NCBI RefSeq assembly: GCF_035994945.1
Contig: NZ_CP108678.1
Span: 248,001-312,000 of the forward strand
DNA: 64,000 bases
Origin: Streptomyces sp. NBC_01216
GTDB lineage: Bacteria; Actinomycetota; Actinomycetes; Streptomycetales; Streptomycetaceae
Direction of reading: 5' to 3'
In this document: positions 53,108-60,879 of the stretch, one piece after another
Position numbering within the stretch: the first letter of the stretch is position 1
How the letters are laid out: each line of letters opens with the position of its first letter
The notes under the pieces: generated by a model
Databases searched by the model: none
Seen by the model: only the letters and a program-made list of their open reading frames with translations
Told to the model about the DNA's origin: nothing
Made by a program: the position numbers and the translations under genes

Positions 53108-53187
53108 GGGGGCTCCGTGCGGGTTTGTGGCGGTGGTGGGGGACGGCGGGACGCTGGACCGGGCTTGGCCGGGCCGGGCGGGGCTGA

Positions 53188-53358
53188 CTACCCGCGAGCG
53201 GCCTCCGCCTGGGCGTCTTCGGCGGTGTAGCCGCAGTCGCATCCCGCGCGGCAGTACGAGCCGGCCGGGGCGAGGCAGCCCTCGCAAGGCTCGTCGAAGT
53301 CCTGGGGCAGGAACGGTCGGCGCTTCGTGGCATCGAGGGCGGGCGGGGGCACGGACAT
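53188..53358 (-). CDS. 56-aa cysteine-rich small protein
   Basis: MSVPPPALDATKRRPFLPQD, then CEGCLAPAGSYCRAGCDCGY, a six-cysteine cluster likely to bind zinc. Similar mini zinc-finger proteins are common on Streptomyces plasmids. Overlapped on the other frames by shadows only. Confidence 0.5.
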   Translation of the reverse strand: MSVPPPALDATKRRPFLPQDFDEPCEGCLAPAGSYCRAGCDCGYTAEDAQAEAARG

Positions 53359-53429
53359 GGCTGCTCCGAGGTTCGGGCTGACCCGGGTAGGCGGGTCAGC
53401 GCGGGGGCGGTGGAGGTTCCGAGGGCCGG

Positions 53430-53861
53430 TCACCTCTCGATCGGCCCCGAGATCGTGATGGTGGTCGAGGCGGCGGTGGCCCCGTCGAGGGTCGTGCTGG
53501 CCCAGCGCAGTGCGCTGACCTCGGTGATCGGACCGAGTTCGCCTCCGTAGGGGTCTTCCCCGGTGATCAGGAGCTTGACGTCGACGTCTCCCGTGCTCTC
53601 CTGCACCTCGGTGAGCCGGTCGATGAGGTCGCGGACCGTCAGCGGGTGCTCGGAGTGCGTCTGCGGGGCGTCCTCGTCGTCGTTGCGCCCTTCGAGCAGG
53701 ACCGTGACGGGGCCGGTACCGCGGTGACCCCGATCGGCCTTCACGCCGATGACGGGCCCCTCGGCGCCTTCCCACTTACTGGAGAGGATCGAGGTGACTT
53801 CGACGTTCCCTACGCGCTGCTGCTGCTCCTCAAGCCGGTTGAGAAGTTCCGAAATTCGCAT
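53430..53861 (-). CDS. hypothetical protein with two related halves, 143 aa
   Basis: The start MRISELLNRLEEQQQRVGNV (helix) plus EVTSIL and the middle TVRDLIDRLTEVQESTGDVD plus VKLLITG are two copies of a helix-strand unit. The protein is acidic and cytosolic. Promoter copy D lies 66 bases upstream. Function unknown. Confidence 0.6.
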   Translation of the reverse strand: MRISELLNRLEEQQQRVGNVEVTSILSSKWEGAEGPVIGVKADRGHRGTGPVTVLLEGRNDDEDAPQTHSEHPLTVRDLIDRLTEVQESTGDVDVKLLITGEDPYGGELGPITEVSALRWASTTLDGATAASTTITISGPIER

Positions 53862-53926
53862 CGCTGTGCCCTTCTGACGAGGAGACCGACGTTGTGATGA
53901 CCGGCTCGCCGCGCGCCGCTAGCTAA

Positions 53927-53956
53927 ACCATACGTGAAATCACAGAGTTAAGCAAT
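53927..53956 (-). promoter_or_regulatory. shared promoter element, copy D
   Basis: Minus strand: TTGCTT, 17 bases (AACTCTGTGATTTCACG), TATGGT. The spacer includes the near-palindrome TGTGATTTCACG. It precedes the 143-aa gene. Confidence 0.65.
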
Positions 53957-53959
53957 GTG

Positions 53960-54424
53960 CTAGAGAAGGAGCTGTGCCCCTGCCGAGAGGGTGCACGCCA
54001 CATCGCCGGGGAATCGGCCCTCCCGGTCCGGCCAGACCGCCTGCCACACGGGCGGGTTGCGGCGGTAGACGGTGCGAACCAGGACGAACGGCAATGGGCT
54101 GTCCGCCTGCCTCAGTCGCAGCGAGTAGCCGCCCCCGGTGATGCCCTTGACCTCCATCGCCGGAGTCGGGGGAGTCTGCTGCTCAAGCAGCCGCACGGCC
54201 AGGGAGTTGAGTGCGGAGCAGGACATTTTATAGTCGAGCCCACTGACCGCCAGTTCGTAGCCCTGGCGGACGTGTAGTCCCACCGTGTAGGCGAGCGAGG
54301 GCTCGCCGGTCCGGGGGTCGGCCGGGATGAAGGGGATGGCGTACCCCTTCTCGTTGATGCGGGCCGCCAGCTGCTGTAGGTAGGCGGCCATCTGCTTTCG
54401 GGTGTCCGCGGGGATCGAGGGCAC
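53960..54424 (-). CDS. DUF4262-like hypothetical protein, 154 aa
   Basis: GTG at 54424 with GGATGG upstream. AAYLQQLAARINEKGYAIPF and PSLAYTVGLHVRQGYELAVS give a conserved-looking Y-T-x-G-L pattern, similar to DUF4262 proteins. Function unknown. Served by promoter copy F 116 bases upstream. Confidence 0.55.
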   Translation of the reverse strand: MPSIPADTRKQMAAYLQQLAARINEKGYAIPFIPADPRTGEPSLAYTVGLHVRQGYELAVSGLDYKMSCSALNSLAVRLLEQQTPPTPAMEVKGITGGGYSLRLRQADSPLPFVLVRTVYRRNPPVWQAVWPDREGRFPGDVACTLSAGAQLLL

Positions 54425-54539
54425 TGTCCATCCAATCGGGAGGGTCGGGGCGCCGGGGCCTTGTGCCGGGCCGGCAGGGTGTGTTCCGGGCCTGGGTCGG
54501 CGCGCCCCGGAGAGGGTCGGAGTCGGCGGGGATGTGCAC

Positions 54540-54569
54540 ACATTATGCTTACTCGTATCCTTAAGCAAC
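54540..54569 (-). promoter_or_regulatory. shared promoter element, copy F
   Basis: Minus strand: TTGCTT, 17 bases (AAGGATACGAGTAAGCA), TAATGT. Sits in the divergent gap between the DUF4262-like gene and the 83-aa gene. Confidence 0.6.
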
Positions 54570-54704
54570 ATAGTTCGGGATGGCGCTCTTCTGTCTGGCT
54601 CCGTGGCAACGGGAGGGAGCGCGAAGATCACTCGGCAGTTCCGCCCAAGATCCACAGCAGCTACGGTCGACCTCAAGATTCCGTCAACCCGCAGGGAGCA
54701 GAAC

Positions 54705-54956
54705 ATGGGCAGCGTTTACAACAGCATTGGCGACGGCGCAGTCCTTCGTGGCCTCACCATCCAGGCGGGCAATATCGGCTTCGTCGACGGCGCGCAGTCC
54801 GGTGACGGTAAGCCGTCCTCCGCGCTCGACCTGCTGGACACCGAAGGCGCGCCGGTCGCGCTGACCCGCGGCGAGTACGAGGCGCTGAACGCCTACCTCG
54901 GCGAGCGCACCGACCCCACCGCCCGAGCGCTGCGCAACCGGCTGGCCGACCGCTGA
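54705..54956 (+). CDS. small hypothetical protein, 83 aa
   Basis: GGGAG seven bases before the ATG. MGSVYNSIGDGAVLRGLTIQ then AGNIGFVDGAQSG, with a helical end (LTRGEYEALNAYLGERTDP). The G-x-h-h-Q-A-G-x-I pattern recurs in short accessory proteins of actinobacteria, but I cannot assign a role. Confidence 0.55.
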   Translation: MGSVYNSIGDGAVLRGLTIQAGNIGFVDGAQSGDGKPSSALDLLDTEGAPVALTRGEYEALNAYLGERTDPTARALRNRLADR

Positions 54957-54978
54957 CCCAGGGGGACCACGCCCGAGC

Positions 54979-55022
54979 AGATTTTGCAGTGAGTGCAAAC
55001 AATTGCACTCACTGCAAAATCT
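54979..55022. promoter_or_regulatory. 19-bp perfect inverted repeat, likely operator
   Basis: AGATTTTGCAGTGAGTGCA (54979-54997) is repeated in inverted orientation at 55004-55022 with a 6-base spacer. The arms are AT-richer than a typical terminator here and stop 15 bases before the start codon at 55038. Either an operator or a terminator of the 83-aa gene. Confidence 0.7.
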
Positions 55023-55037
55023 GGCATGATGGACGGC

Positions 55038-55475
55038 ATGAGCGTATTCAGCGACATCGCCGCCATCTGCCATCCGATGCCCAGCCCAGGAGAAGTGCCC
55101 GACGACATCTACAGCGATGTATGCGACTCCATCCACGCCCGGCGGGAGGAGATGATCCAAAGCCTTGAGGCCGCCGCCGACGCGGACAGCGAGGAGAACG
55201 AGCCGCTGCTGTCCGCCATCGGCATCGCCCGATACCGCAAGGAGCAGGCCGAGGCCGAGATCCGCCGGCTGATCGCCTACGGACGGGAGTTCACCCGCCC
55301 CCGCCCCTACGTGCTCGCCGATCTCGCCAGCGCCGCCGGCATGTCCATCTCCGGGGCCCGTATCGCCTACGGCCGCACCGAGGTCGCGGACGTGGAGCAG
55401 GCCCTGGGGCGCCCGCCCCGCGAGCGGAGCGCGAACCGACCGGACGCCCCGGACGGCACGGGCAGCGCATCGTGA
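55038..55475 (+). CDS. hypothetical protein, 145 aa, possible HTH
   Basis: ATG at 55038 (55026 is an alternative). Helical; VLADLASAAGMSISGARIAY is a likely helix-turn-helix. It sits right behind the perfect palindrome, which it may bind. The last residues overlap the next start by 4 nt (GTGA). Confidence 0.6.
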   Translation: MSVFSDIAAICHPMPSPGEVPDDIYSDVCDSIHARREEMIQSLEAAADADSEENEPLLSAIGIARYRKEQAEAEIRRLIAYGREFTRPRPYVLADLASAAGMSISGARIAYGRTEVADVEQALGRPPRERSANRPDAPDGTGSAS

Positions 55476-56491
55476 CGGCGCGCCGCTCCAACACCAAGAG
55501 GGCCGGAACGCGGGCAACGGGTTCCGGCGCGGGCGCTCCCGCTCTTCGCTCGCGGCTCCACGCGCATGCTTCCCGCCCACTGACGCAGGTCGATGCGATC
55601 CGCCTCAAAGCCGGCCTGACGGGATGGTTCGGCTCGGATCAGTGGCCCCGCTACCTGGCCGCGGACGGGATCGCCTACGGGGAGGCGGCATGGCCCGAGC
55701 AGTGGCCGTCCGCCTCCCTCAAGGAACGCATGGCGCTCCTCACCGCGGACGAACCGGACCCGCTGACGGTCTGGCAGAACGCCGACACCGTCTACGCGGA
55801 CGCGCCCATGTGCGACATGGTCACAGCCACCGCCCAGACCTTCCCCCGTCAGCACGTCCGGCGCGACGAGTTCCTGGCCCCCATCGGCGTCCTCCTCTTC
55901 GCCAAGCCCGTCCCGTCAGCCGCCTTCGAGTGGTCACGCCCCGACCAGCCGCCCGTCAGTGCCATCACCTGGGCCAGCTGCGACAACGGCATCAACGCCT
56001 TCACCTGGATCCGGCAGCCGCCCGGCGCCTACGAGATCAACGGCGCCACGGTGCAGCTCACCGGGCTCTACCCCCACCTCGCCTACATCGTGCCGTGGGA
56101 CGCCCCCGCGGACGCGGGCACACACGGCGTCTCCATGCTGCGAGCCCTCTCCGCGCTCGCCAGACAGCCTCTGACCCGCGAGGACTCCCCGAAGATCCAC
56201 CAGTCCGTACGCGCCGTCGCCCGCAGCGCCAAGATCCGCCAGGAGAGCTTCCGGCGCATCTCCCTGCGCCGCCCCGAGGCCGCCGCTCACGAACTCTCCG
56301 CCGCACGCGCCGCCGCCGAAGGCCGCACGCTGGCCGGCCACTGGGTCCGCGGACACTGGCGCAACCACTACTACGCCAGCGTCGACGAGCACCAGCCCAT
56401 CTGGATCGAAGGCTTCCCCCGCGGAGACTTCACCCGCCCCGCGCCCGCCAGAGACCGTCTGCTGGTGGCCCACGGAGACCGCACGGCGTGA
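55472..56491 (+). CDS. hypothetical protein, 339 aa
   Basis: GTG at 55472 coupled to the preceding gene. QVDAIRLKAGLTGWFGSDQW, GVLLFAKPVPSAAFEWSRPD, and a C-terminal HWVRGHWRNHYYASVDEHQP that has the tryptophan/histidine-rich pattern seen at the end of actinobacterial proteins encoded with small HTH genes. Function unknown; pairing with a regulator-like gene suggests an operon with a two-part system. Confidence 0.6.
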   Translation: MTARRSNTKRAGTRATGSGAGAPALRSRLHAHASRPLTQVDAIRLKAGLTGWFGSDQWPRYLAADGIAYGEAAWPEQWPSASLKERMALLTADEPDPLTVWQNADTVYADAPMCDMVTATAQTFPRQHVRRDEFLAPIGVLLFAKPVPSAAFEWSRPDQPPVSAITWASCDNGINAFTWIRQPPGAYEINGATVQLTGLYPHLAYIVPWDAPADAGTHGVSMLRALSALARQPLTREDSPKIHQSVRAVARSAKIRQESFRRISLRRPEAAAHELSAARAAAEGRTLAGHWVRGHWRNHYYASVDEHQPIWIEGFPRGDFTRPAPARDRLLVAHGDRTA

Positions 56492-56558
56492 GCGGTGATC
56501 GGCCCCGACGGCGCGTACGGGCGACAGGCGAGGCCGAGGCCGCCCGGGGCGGTGCGCT

Positions 56559-56580
56559 GCCTGGGGCCGACACCCCAGGC
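56559..56580 (+). terminator. 8-bp hairpin after the 339-aa gene
   Basis: GCCTGGGG and CCCCAGGC surround CCGACA, 68 bases after the stop. The 56492-56816 gap between convergent genes holds nothing else I can identify. Confidence 0.5.
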
Positions 56581-56816
56581 CGGGGCCGGGCAACCGCCTG
56601 TACGGGGAGAGGAGCAGGGGCGAGACCCCGGGATGTGCCCCTGCCGGGCTCGGGGCGCCATCACGGGCGCGGCGGTCCTGGCGGTACGGAGATCCGCACC
56701 GGCAGTTCGCCGCATCGGGCCCTGTGGCGAGCGGCAAGAGCGCAAGGTGGCTGCGGGCGGCCCGGGTGGGAGATCGTTCCTCGGGCGGCCGTGCCGTATG
56801 CCGGCCCGGAGGGCCG

Positions 56817-57248
56817 TCAGGGCAGGCTGGCTAGGCTGTGCCGGACCCCGGCCAGGAGCTCGGCCACCGCGGCGTCATTGGAGATCGGCCGACGGCTCCG
56901 CCACTCGTCCATGATCGCTGTCACCGCGTCGCCCGCCGCCCGCACCTGCGCGGCCACGTTCGCCGGCAGTTCCGCGCCCGACGCGGGACCGGTCACGACG
57001 ACAGTCCCGTACAAAAGGTAGGAAATCTCCAGGTTGCGCCAAGTCGACGCCAGCGCCCAGGCGGTCAGGTTCGGCTCCGGGCTCCCGTTGCCGCGCACGT
57101 GCAGCAGCACCTCGGGGTGATAGCGGCCCTGGTCCGCGCCGCCGCCCACCAACTCCCCGATCGCGGCACGCCACCCCTCGGCATCCGAGGGCAGGACCGT
57201 GCTGCTCACCGATCCGGCCGGCGCGATCACCAACGCGTTGTCCACCAC
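56817..57248 (-). CDS. hypothetical protein, about 143 aa
   Basis: GTG at 57248 after a G-rich leader. NLTAWALASTWRNLEISYLL and VTGPASGAELPANVAAQVRA; mixed alpha/beta. Function unknown. Confidence 0.5.
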   Translation of the reverse strand: MVDNALVIAPAGSVSSTVLPSDAEGWRAAIGELVGGGADQGRYHPEVLLHVRGNGSPEPNLTAWALASTWRNLEISYLLYGTVVVTGPASGAELPANVAAQVRAAGDAVTAIMDEWRSRRPISNDAAVAELLAGVRHSLASLP

Positions 57249-57342
57249 ACCCCCCCGTTGTAGCCCGTCGGTACTGCGCATTCGGCTCCCGGAGAGTCTA
57301 CCGAGCCCAGGGCAGGCCACCGTCGGGGAATCAGCGTCCCCC

Positions 57343-57368
57343 GGGCGGGGCGGGGATCCGCCCCGCCC
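57343..57368 (-). terminator. 11-bp perfect hairpin
   Basis: GGGCGGGGCGG at 57343-57353 pairs with 57358-57368 about 145 bases after the 377-aa gene on the minus strand. Confidence 0.55.
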
Positions 57369-57513
57369 CACGCAGCGTGCTCCCACACAACCCACGCGGG
57401 CCGGACGGCTGTCCCGATGCGGCACCATGTGGCCGCCGTGCTCTCCCGGTCCCGGCTCGCTGCCTGCCGTCGGCTTCACCACGCCGGAGCCGGACCGGTA
57501 CGGCCCGGCGGGA

Positions 57514-58647
57514 TCACCACTGGCGCGGCGGCGTGTAGGGCTCCCGCATCGGGGCTTCGCGCCGGCCGTGCCGCTCGCGGTCTCCGGTCATGGCGACGAT
57601 CCGGTGCACCGGTACCTGTATCGGCCGGTGGCCGTGCTGCGGAGTGAAGGTGAGTGTCCGTCGGCGGGCGTCCCAGCCGGTCAGCAGGCCGTACAGGCTC
57701 ACCAGTGCCCTGTCGGCGCGCGGCCCGGCCTCGACGTCCAGGCGCACGACCATCCAGGAGTAGTGGTGCTCGGCCAGGTCCTGCAACTGAGCCGAGGCCG
57801 GGCCGGTCGCGGTGTCGTCCGGGACCCACGCCCACACGCCCTCGCCGAACGCGTGCCGCCACTGCCGCCGGGCATCGCGTTCGCGCTGCTGCGCCCAGTG
57901 GGTGTCGGAGATGTCGGGGCGGGCGGCGCGCTGCTCGGCGCGCGCCGCCCGGACCGGCGCCGAGGCCTGCGGCCGTTTCCCGTCTGCGGTGACGTCCTCG
58001 GGCAGGTACGGGTACACCGTTCGCAGCATCACGCGCGCGGCCGACTCCGCGGCCTGCGCGGTCTCTGGTGAGGGGGTGTCGAGGGCGTCGCCGGCGGTCA
58101 GCACCGTGGCCTGACCCCAGCGCGGCCGGTCCTCGTGCGCGACGGCGTGCTCGACCGCGTACCTCGGCACCGCCAGTACCACGGCGTGCCGCTTCCGGTT
58201 CCGCCCGTACGCCTCCTCGCGGAGCCCGGCGGGCACCGCCGGCCCTATCTGCCGGAACTGTGAGAGGTAGGCGAGGTCGCCCCGGTGGGTCAGCGGCCAG
58301 TCGGCCACCATCAGCAACTGCTCGTCCTCCCCGCCCGTGTGCTGGGAGGCGAACTCCTCCTCCAGCCGCCCGCACCACCGCTCCACGAACACGGCCCACA
58401 GGTGCCGGTACTCTTGCTGCGCCCACTCGGCCGGGCTGGAGCAGGAGCCGACCGGGGCGAGCGCGGGGGAGGGCAGCGCGGACACGTCGACCACCCGCTG
58501 TCGCCCCCACCGCTCGAACATCGCCCGCTGGGCCAACTCCTGGGCGACCACCGCGTCCGGCAGCAGTCCGGGCAGCCGCCCCGCGCAGCGGGCGCAGACC
58601 TGGCCCAGGGGCCTGATCCTCCTGTGGCGCGCCTTGGCCGCGGGCAC
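57514..58647 (-). CDS. hypothetical protein, 377 aa, N-terminal CxxC
   Basis: GTG at 58647. RPLGQVCARCAGRLPGLLPD gives a small zinc motif, followed by a helical domain (WAQQEYRHLWAVFVERWCGR) and a beta-rich C-terminus (PIQVPVHRIVAMTGDRERHG). Family not recognised. Its start lies 9 bases from the divergent start at 58657, so one or both transcripts are probably leaderless. Confidence 0.55.
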   Translation of the reverse strand: MPAAKARHRRIRPLGQVCARCAGRLPGLLPDAVVAQELAQRAMFERWGRQRVVDVSALPSPALAPVGSCSSPAEWAQQEYRHLWAVFVERWCGRLEEEFASQHTGGEDEQLLMVADWPLTHRGDLAYLSQFRQIGPAVPAGLREEAYGRNRKRHAVVLAVPRYAVEHAVAHEDRPRWGQATVLTAGDALDTPSPETAQAAESAARVMLRTVYPYLPEDVTADGKRPQASAPVRAARAEQRAARPDISDTHWAQQRERDARRQWRHAFGEGVWAWVPDDTATGPASAQLQDLAEHHYSWMVVRLDVEAGPRADRALVSLYGLLTGWDARRRTLTFTPQHGHRPIQVPVHRIVAMTGDRERHGRREAPMREPYTPPRQW

Positions 58648-58656
58648 AATGACGGC

Positions 58657-58885
58657 ATGGACCTCATTGCCAAGGTGGCCTGCCGCCGGTGCCCCACGGC
58701 CATCGAACTCACCGTCCGCTCGGCCGATCACGCCAAGAGCAAGGTGGAGGCGGCCGGTTGGACCGAGCACCCCAGCGGCGACGGCCACCTGTTGTGCCCC
58801 GCCTGCTCCAGGCCGCCCGCCAAGCCCTCTGGTCCGTACGTGCCGGACCCCCTCGAGCCACGGGTGGAGCGCATGGAAGATCATG
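58657..58885 (+). pseudogene. N-terminal zinc-ribbon ORF, 3' end unresolved (frameshift?)
   Basis: From the ATG at 58657: MDLIAKVACRRCPTAIELTV with CxxC, then HLLCPACSRPPAKPSGPYVP with a second CxxC. Coding character in this frame ends near 58880 but there is no stop until 59328. The following gene starts here in another frame. Either the two form one gene split by a frameshift, or the first gene has a non-coding-looking overlapping tail. Confidence 0.45.
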
Positions 58886-59272
58886 CCGGTGCTGCGGGCC
58901 GGCGGGTTCGCCCACGAACCCGGCGGCGACATCTGGGACTCGGGCCCCGACTTCTGCTGGGAGGAGTCGGTGCGGCGGGATGGCGAGGAGTGGGTCGACG
59001 GCGCCGAGTTGTGCGTCCGGGTCCACTACGCGGTGGGCCGGGCGAAGAGGGAAGGCAGCGTCGGCACGTACACGGCCGCGGACCGTGCGCACCACCATGC
59101 GGGCCTGGACCGTCTCACCCGCTACCTCGCCGACCAGGGGTACAGCGTCATCGAGGACGCGCGCGGCCGCGAGATGACGCACCTGATCGTCTACCGGCCG
59201 GCCGGACACGAGAGCGTCGTACCCGCAGCGACTTCGTCGGGGGCGAAGGTGGTGGCGATTTTGGTGAAGTAG
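58883..59272 (+). CDS. hypothetical protein, 129 aa
   Basis: ATG at 58883 with GGAAGA close upstream. FAHEPGGDIWDSGPDFCWEE, then VRVHYAVGRAKREGSVGTYT and a C-terminal helix/strand (GLDRLTRYLADQGYSVIEDA). Good coding character. Possibly the C-terminal part of the preceding frame. Confidence 0.55.
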   Translation: MPVLRAGGFAHEPGGDIWDSGPDFCWEESVRRDGEEWVDGAELCVRVHYAVGRAKREGSVGTYTAADRAHHHAGLDRLTRYLADQGYSVIEDARGREMTHLIVYRPAGHESVVPAATSSGAKVVAILVK

Positions 59273-59304
59273 GCGTCCAGCCTGGCGCGCTCGAGGATTT
59301 CCAT
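59191..59304 (-). CDS. 37-aa small ORF
   Basis: MEILERARLDAYFTKIATTF plus 17 residues, with GAGGG upstream. Overlaps the end of the convergent gene. It follows the RsbW-like gene pair on the same strand and may be a short member of that operon, or a remnant. Confidence 0.3.
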   Translation of the reverse strand: MEILERARLDAYFTKIATTFAPDEVAAGTTLSCPAGR

Positions 59305-59356
59305 GGCAGTTCCCTCTCCGGAAGGTGAGTCGGGCGGTGCATGGGGGCTGGGTGGT

Positions 59357-59842
59357 TCAGGCGGTGCGGGAGGTGCGGCAGGCGAAGCCGAACAGCAGCC
59401 GGCCGCGGGCGAGGGCGGCGTCGAGGTAGGCGTCGACGCGGGGTGCGTCGGCCCGCTGGGCGAGCGGGTCCAGGCCGAGGATCAGGGCGGCCCTGCCGCT
59501 GTCGTGGACCAGGCGGGTCCATTGCGGGTGGCCGGGCAGTTTCAGGCCCCAGCGGGCGCCGGGGAACCGCAGCAGGATGTGCGAACCGACGGTCACCAGG
59601 GTTCCGAGGGTCTCGGGGGCCGGGTCCTCGGCCCTGGCGAGACCGCCCAGGGTCTCGGCGAGGTGCCGCATGCGGGCCTCGATCGCGTCGGGGGTGTCGT
59701 GGCTGGTGCGGCCGAGCCGGTGGGCCAGCAGGAGATGAGCGACCTGCTGTCCGTCCGGGGTGGTGCCGGGCCAGGTCCAGGCGTTCAGCGAGGCCAGCAG
59801 TCCGGTGTCCGGGTCGGTGGTGGGGGCGGTTCGGGTCAGCAC
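59357..59842 (-). CDS. hypothetical protein, 161 aa
   Basis: GTG at 59842 with AGGAGG seven bases upstream; overlaps the ATPase gene by 7 nt. Helical (LASLNAWTWPGTTPDGQQVA; AIEARMRHLAETLGGLARAE). Companion of an RsbW-like ATPase; role unknown. Confidence 0.6.
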   Translation of the reverse strand: MLTRTAPTTDPDTGLLASLNAWTWPGTTPDGQQVAHLLLAHRLGRTSHDTPDAIEARMRHLAETLGGLARAEDPAPETLGTLVTVGSHILLRFPGARWGLKLPGHPQWTRLVHDSGRAALILGLDPLAQRADAPRVDAYLDAALARGRLLFGFACRTSRTA

Positions 59843-60273
59843 GCCCGGACCTCCTGACCTGCCTGGACGGGGGTGGCCGGCAAGGCGGTGGGGAAGTGGG
59901 ACCAGACGATCTTCCCGCGCGGCTGGCGGGGATCGACACCCCAGAGAGTGGAGAGAGTATCGACGATCACCAGGCCCCGGCCGGTCTCGGCCGCCAGGTC
60001 CGGGTCGGCGGGTTCGGGCAGGGGCTGGCGGGGGTCGCGGCTGTCGTGGACTTCCAGGCGGATCCCGTCGGTCTGGGCCTCCAGACGGACGAGGAAGCCG
60101 TGGTCGCGGTCGCTGCCGTGGGCGAGCGCGTTGGTGGCGAGTTCCGAGACGACCAGGCGGACGTCGCCGGTGTCGTCCAGGCCCCAGTCCCTCAGCGTCC
60201 GGGTGGTGAAGTCACGTGCCGCTTTGACCGATTCGGGTCGGTGGTCGAAGAACCTCTGAGTCGCTTCAGGCAT
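59836..60273 (-). CDS. RsbW/SpoIIAB-like ATP-binding protein
   Basis: 145 residues. GHKL ATPase N-box LVVSELATNALAHG, G1-like LEVHDSRDPRQPL and G2-like AETGRGLVIVDTLSTLWG. Length and layout fit the HATPase_c_2 anti-sigma-like proteins numerous in Streptomyces. GAGG lies five bases before the ATG. Its sigma or anti-anti-sigma partner is not in the window. Confidence 0.85.
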   Translation of the reverse strand: MPEATQRFFDHRPESVKAARDFTTRTLRDWGLDDTGDVRLVVSELATNALAHGSDRDHGFLVRLEAQTDGIRLEVHDSRDPRQPLPEPADPDLAAETGRGLVIVDTLSTLWGVDPRQPRGKIVWSHFPTALPATPVQAGQEVRAC

Positions 60274-60280
60274 GGGGGCC

Positions 60281-60721
60281 TCACGTGTCGTGGTCCAGAG
60301 CGGGGGCGGGGCCGGAACTGCGGCGGCGGCCCCGTTCGGACGGGGGCCCAGCGGGGCCGGAGGCGGCCGGCCGGGGGGTGTGGGGGCCGCGGACCAGCAG
60401 TAGCCGGGCGCCGGAGGCGGTGATCCGGGCCCGCCGCGGGGCGGCTATCGCCTTCGGCCCGAGGTGCGAGAAGGCGGGCAGGACGACGCCGTAGGTGCCG
60501 TGCAGGTCCAGGACGTCCAGCAGACCGGTGAAGGCGGCCGACCGCTCGGTGCCCGCCGTTCGTTCGGTGAAGACCCCGTGCAGGTCGAGCTCGTGCCGGC
60601 GGCAGTACTCGGCCAGAGCGTCGTGCAGAGCGTCCTGGCGGGCCCGGGAGACCCGCACCAGCCTCAGGAAGCCATAGACGACCGGGCCGCTGACGCCGCG
60701 ATGCTCGGTGAGGGGCTCCAT
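60281..60721 (-). CDS. recombinase-N-terminal-like protein, probably non-catalytic
   Basis: 146 residues. VVYGFLRLVRVSRARQDALH, then LDLHGVFTERTAGTERSAAF and a helix, resembling the N-terminal fold of serine recombinases, but the catalytic serine region is replaced by LRLVRV. Similar truncated proteins occur beside RsbW-like genes in Streptomyces. Probably a regulator rather than a recombinase. Stop lies 7 bases before the ATPase gene. Confidence 0.5.
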   Translation of the reverse strand: MEPLTEHRGVSGPVVYGFLRLVRVSRARQDALHDALAEYCRRHELDLHGVFTERTAGTERSAAFTGLLDVLDLHGTYGVVLPAFSHLGPKAIAAPRRARITASGARLLLVRGPHTPRPAASGPAGPPSERGRRRSSGPAPALDHDT

Positions 60722-60879
60722 CGTTCGCAACCATCCAAGAAGGTCCGGAAACTTCTGTCACCGGTCAGCCTGGCCCGGCCCGAACCACTGGGGAATGACC
60801 GTCTGTTGTACTTCCGTGGCACTTGCGTCCCCCCGCCCCGGCCCGACGTGCTTCGATGACGGCGGGAAGGGAGCGACGT

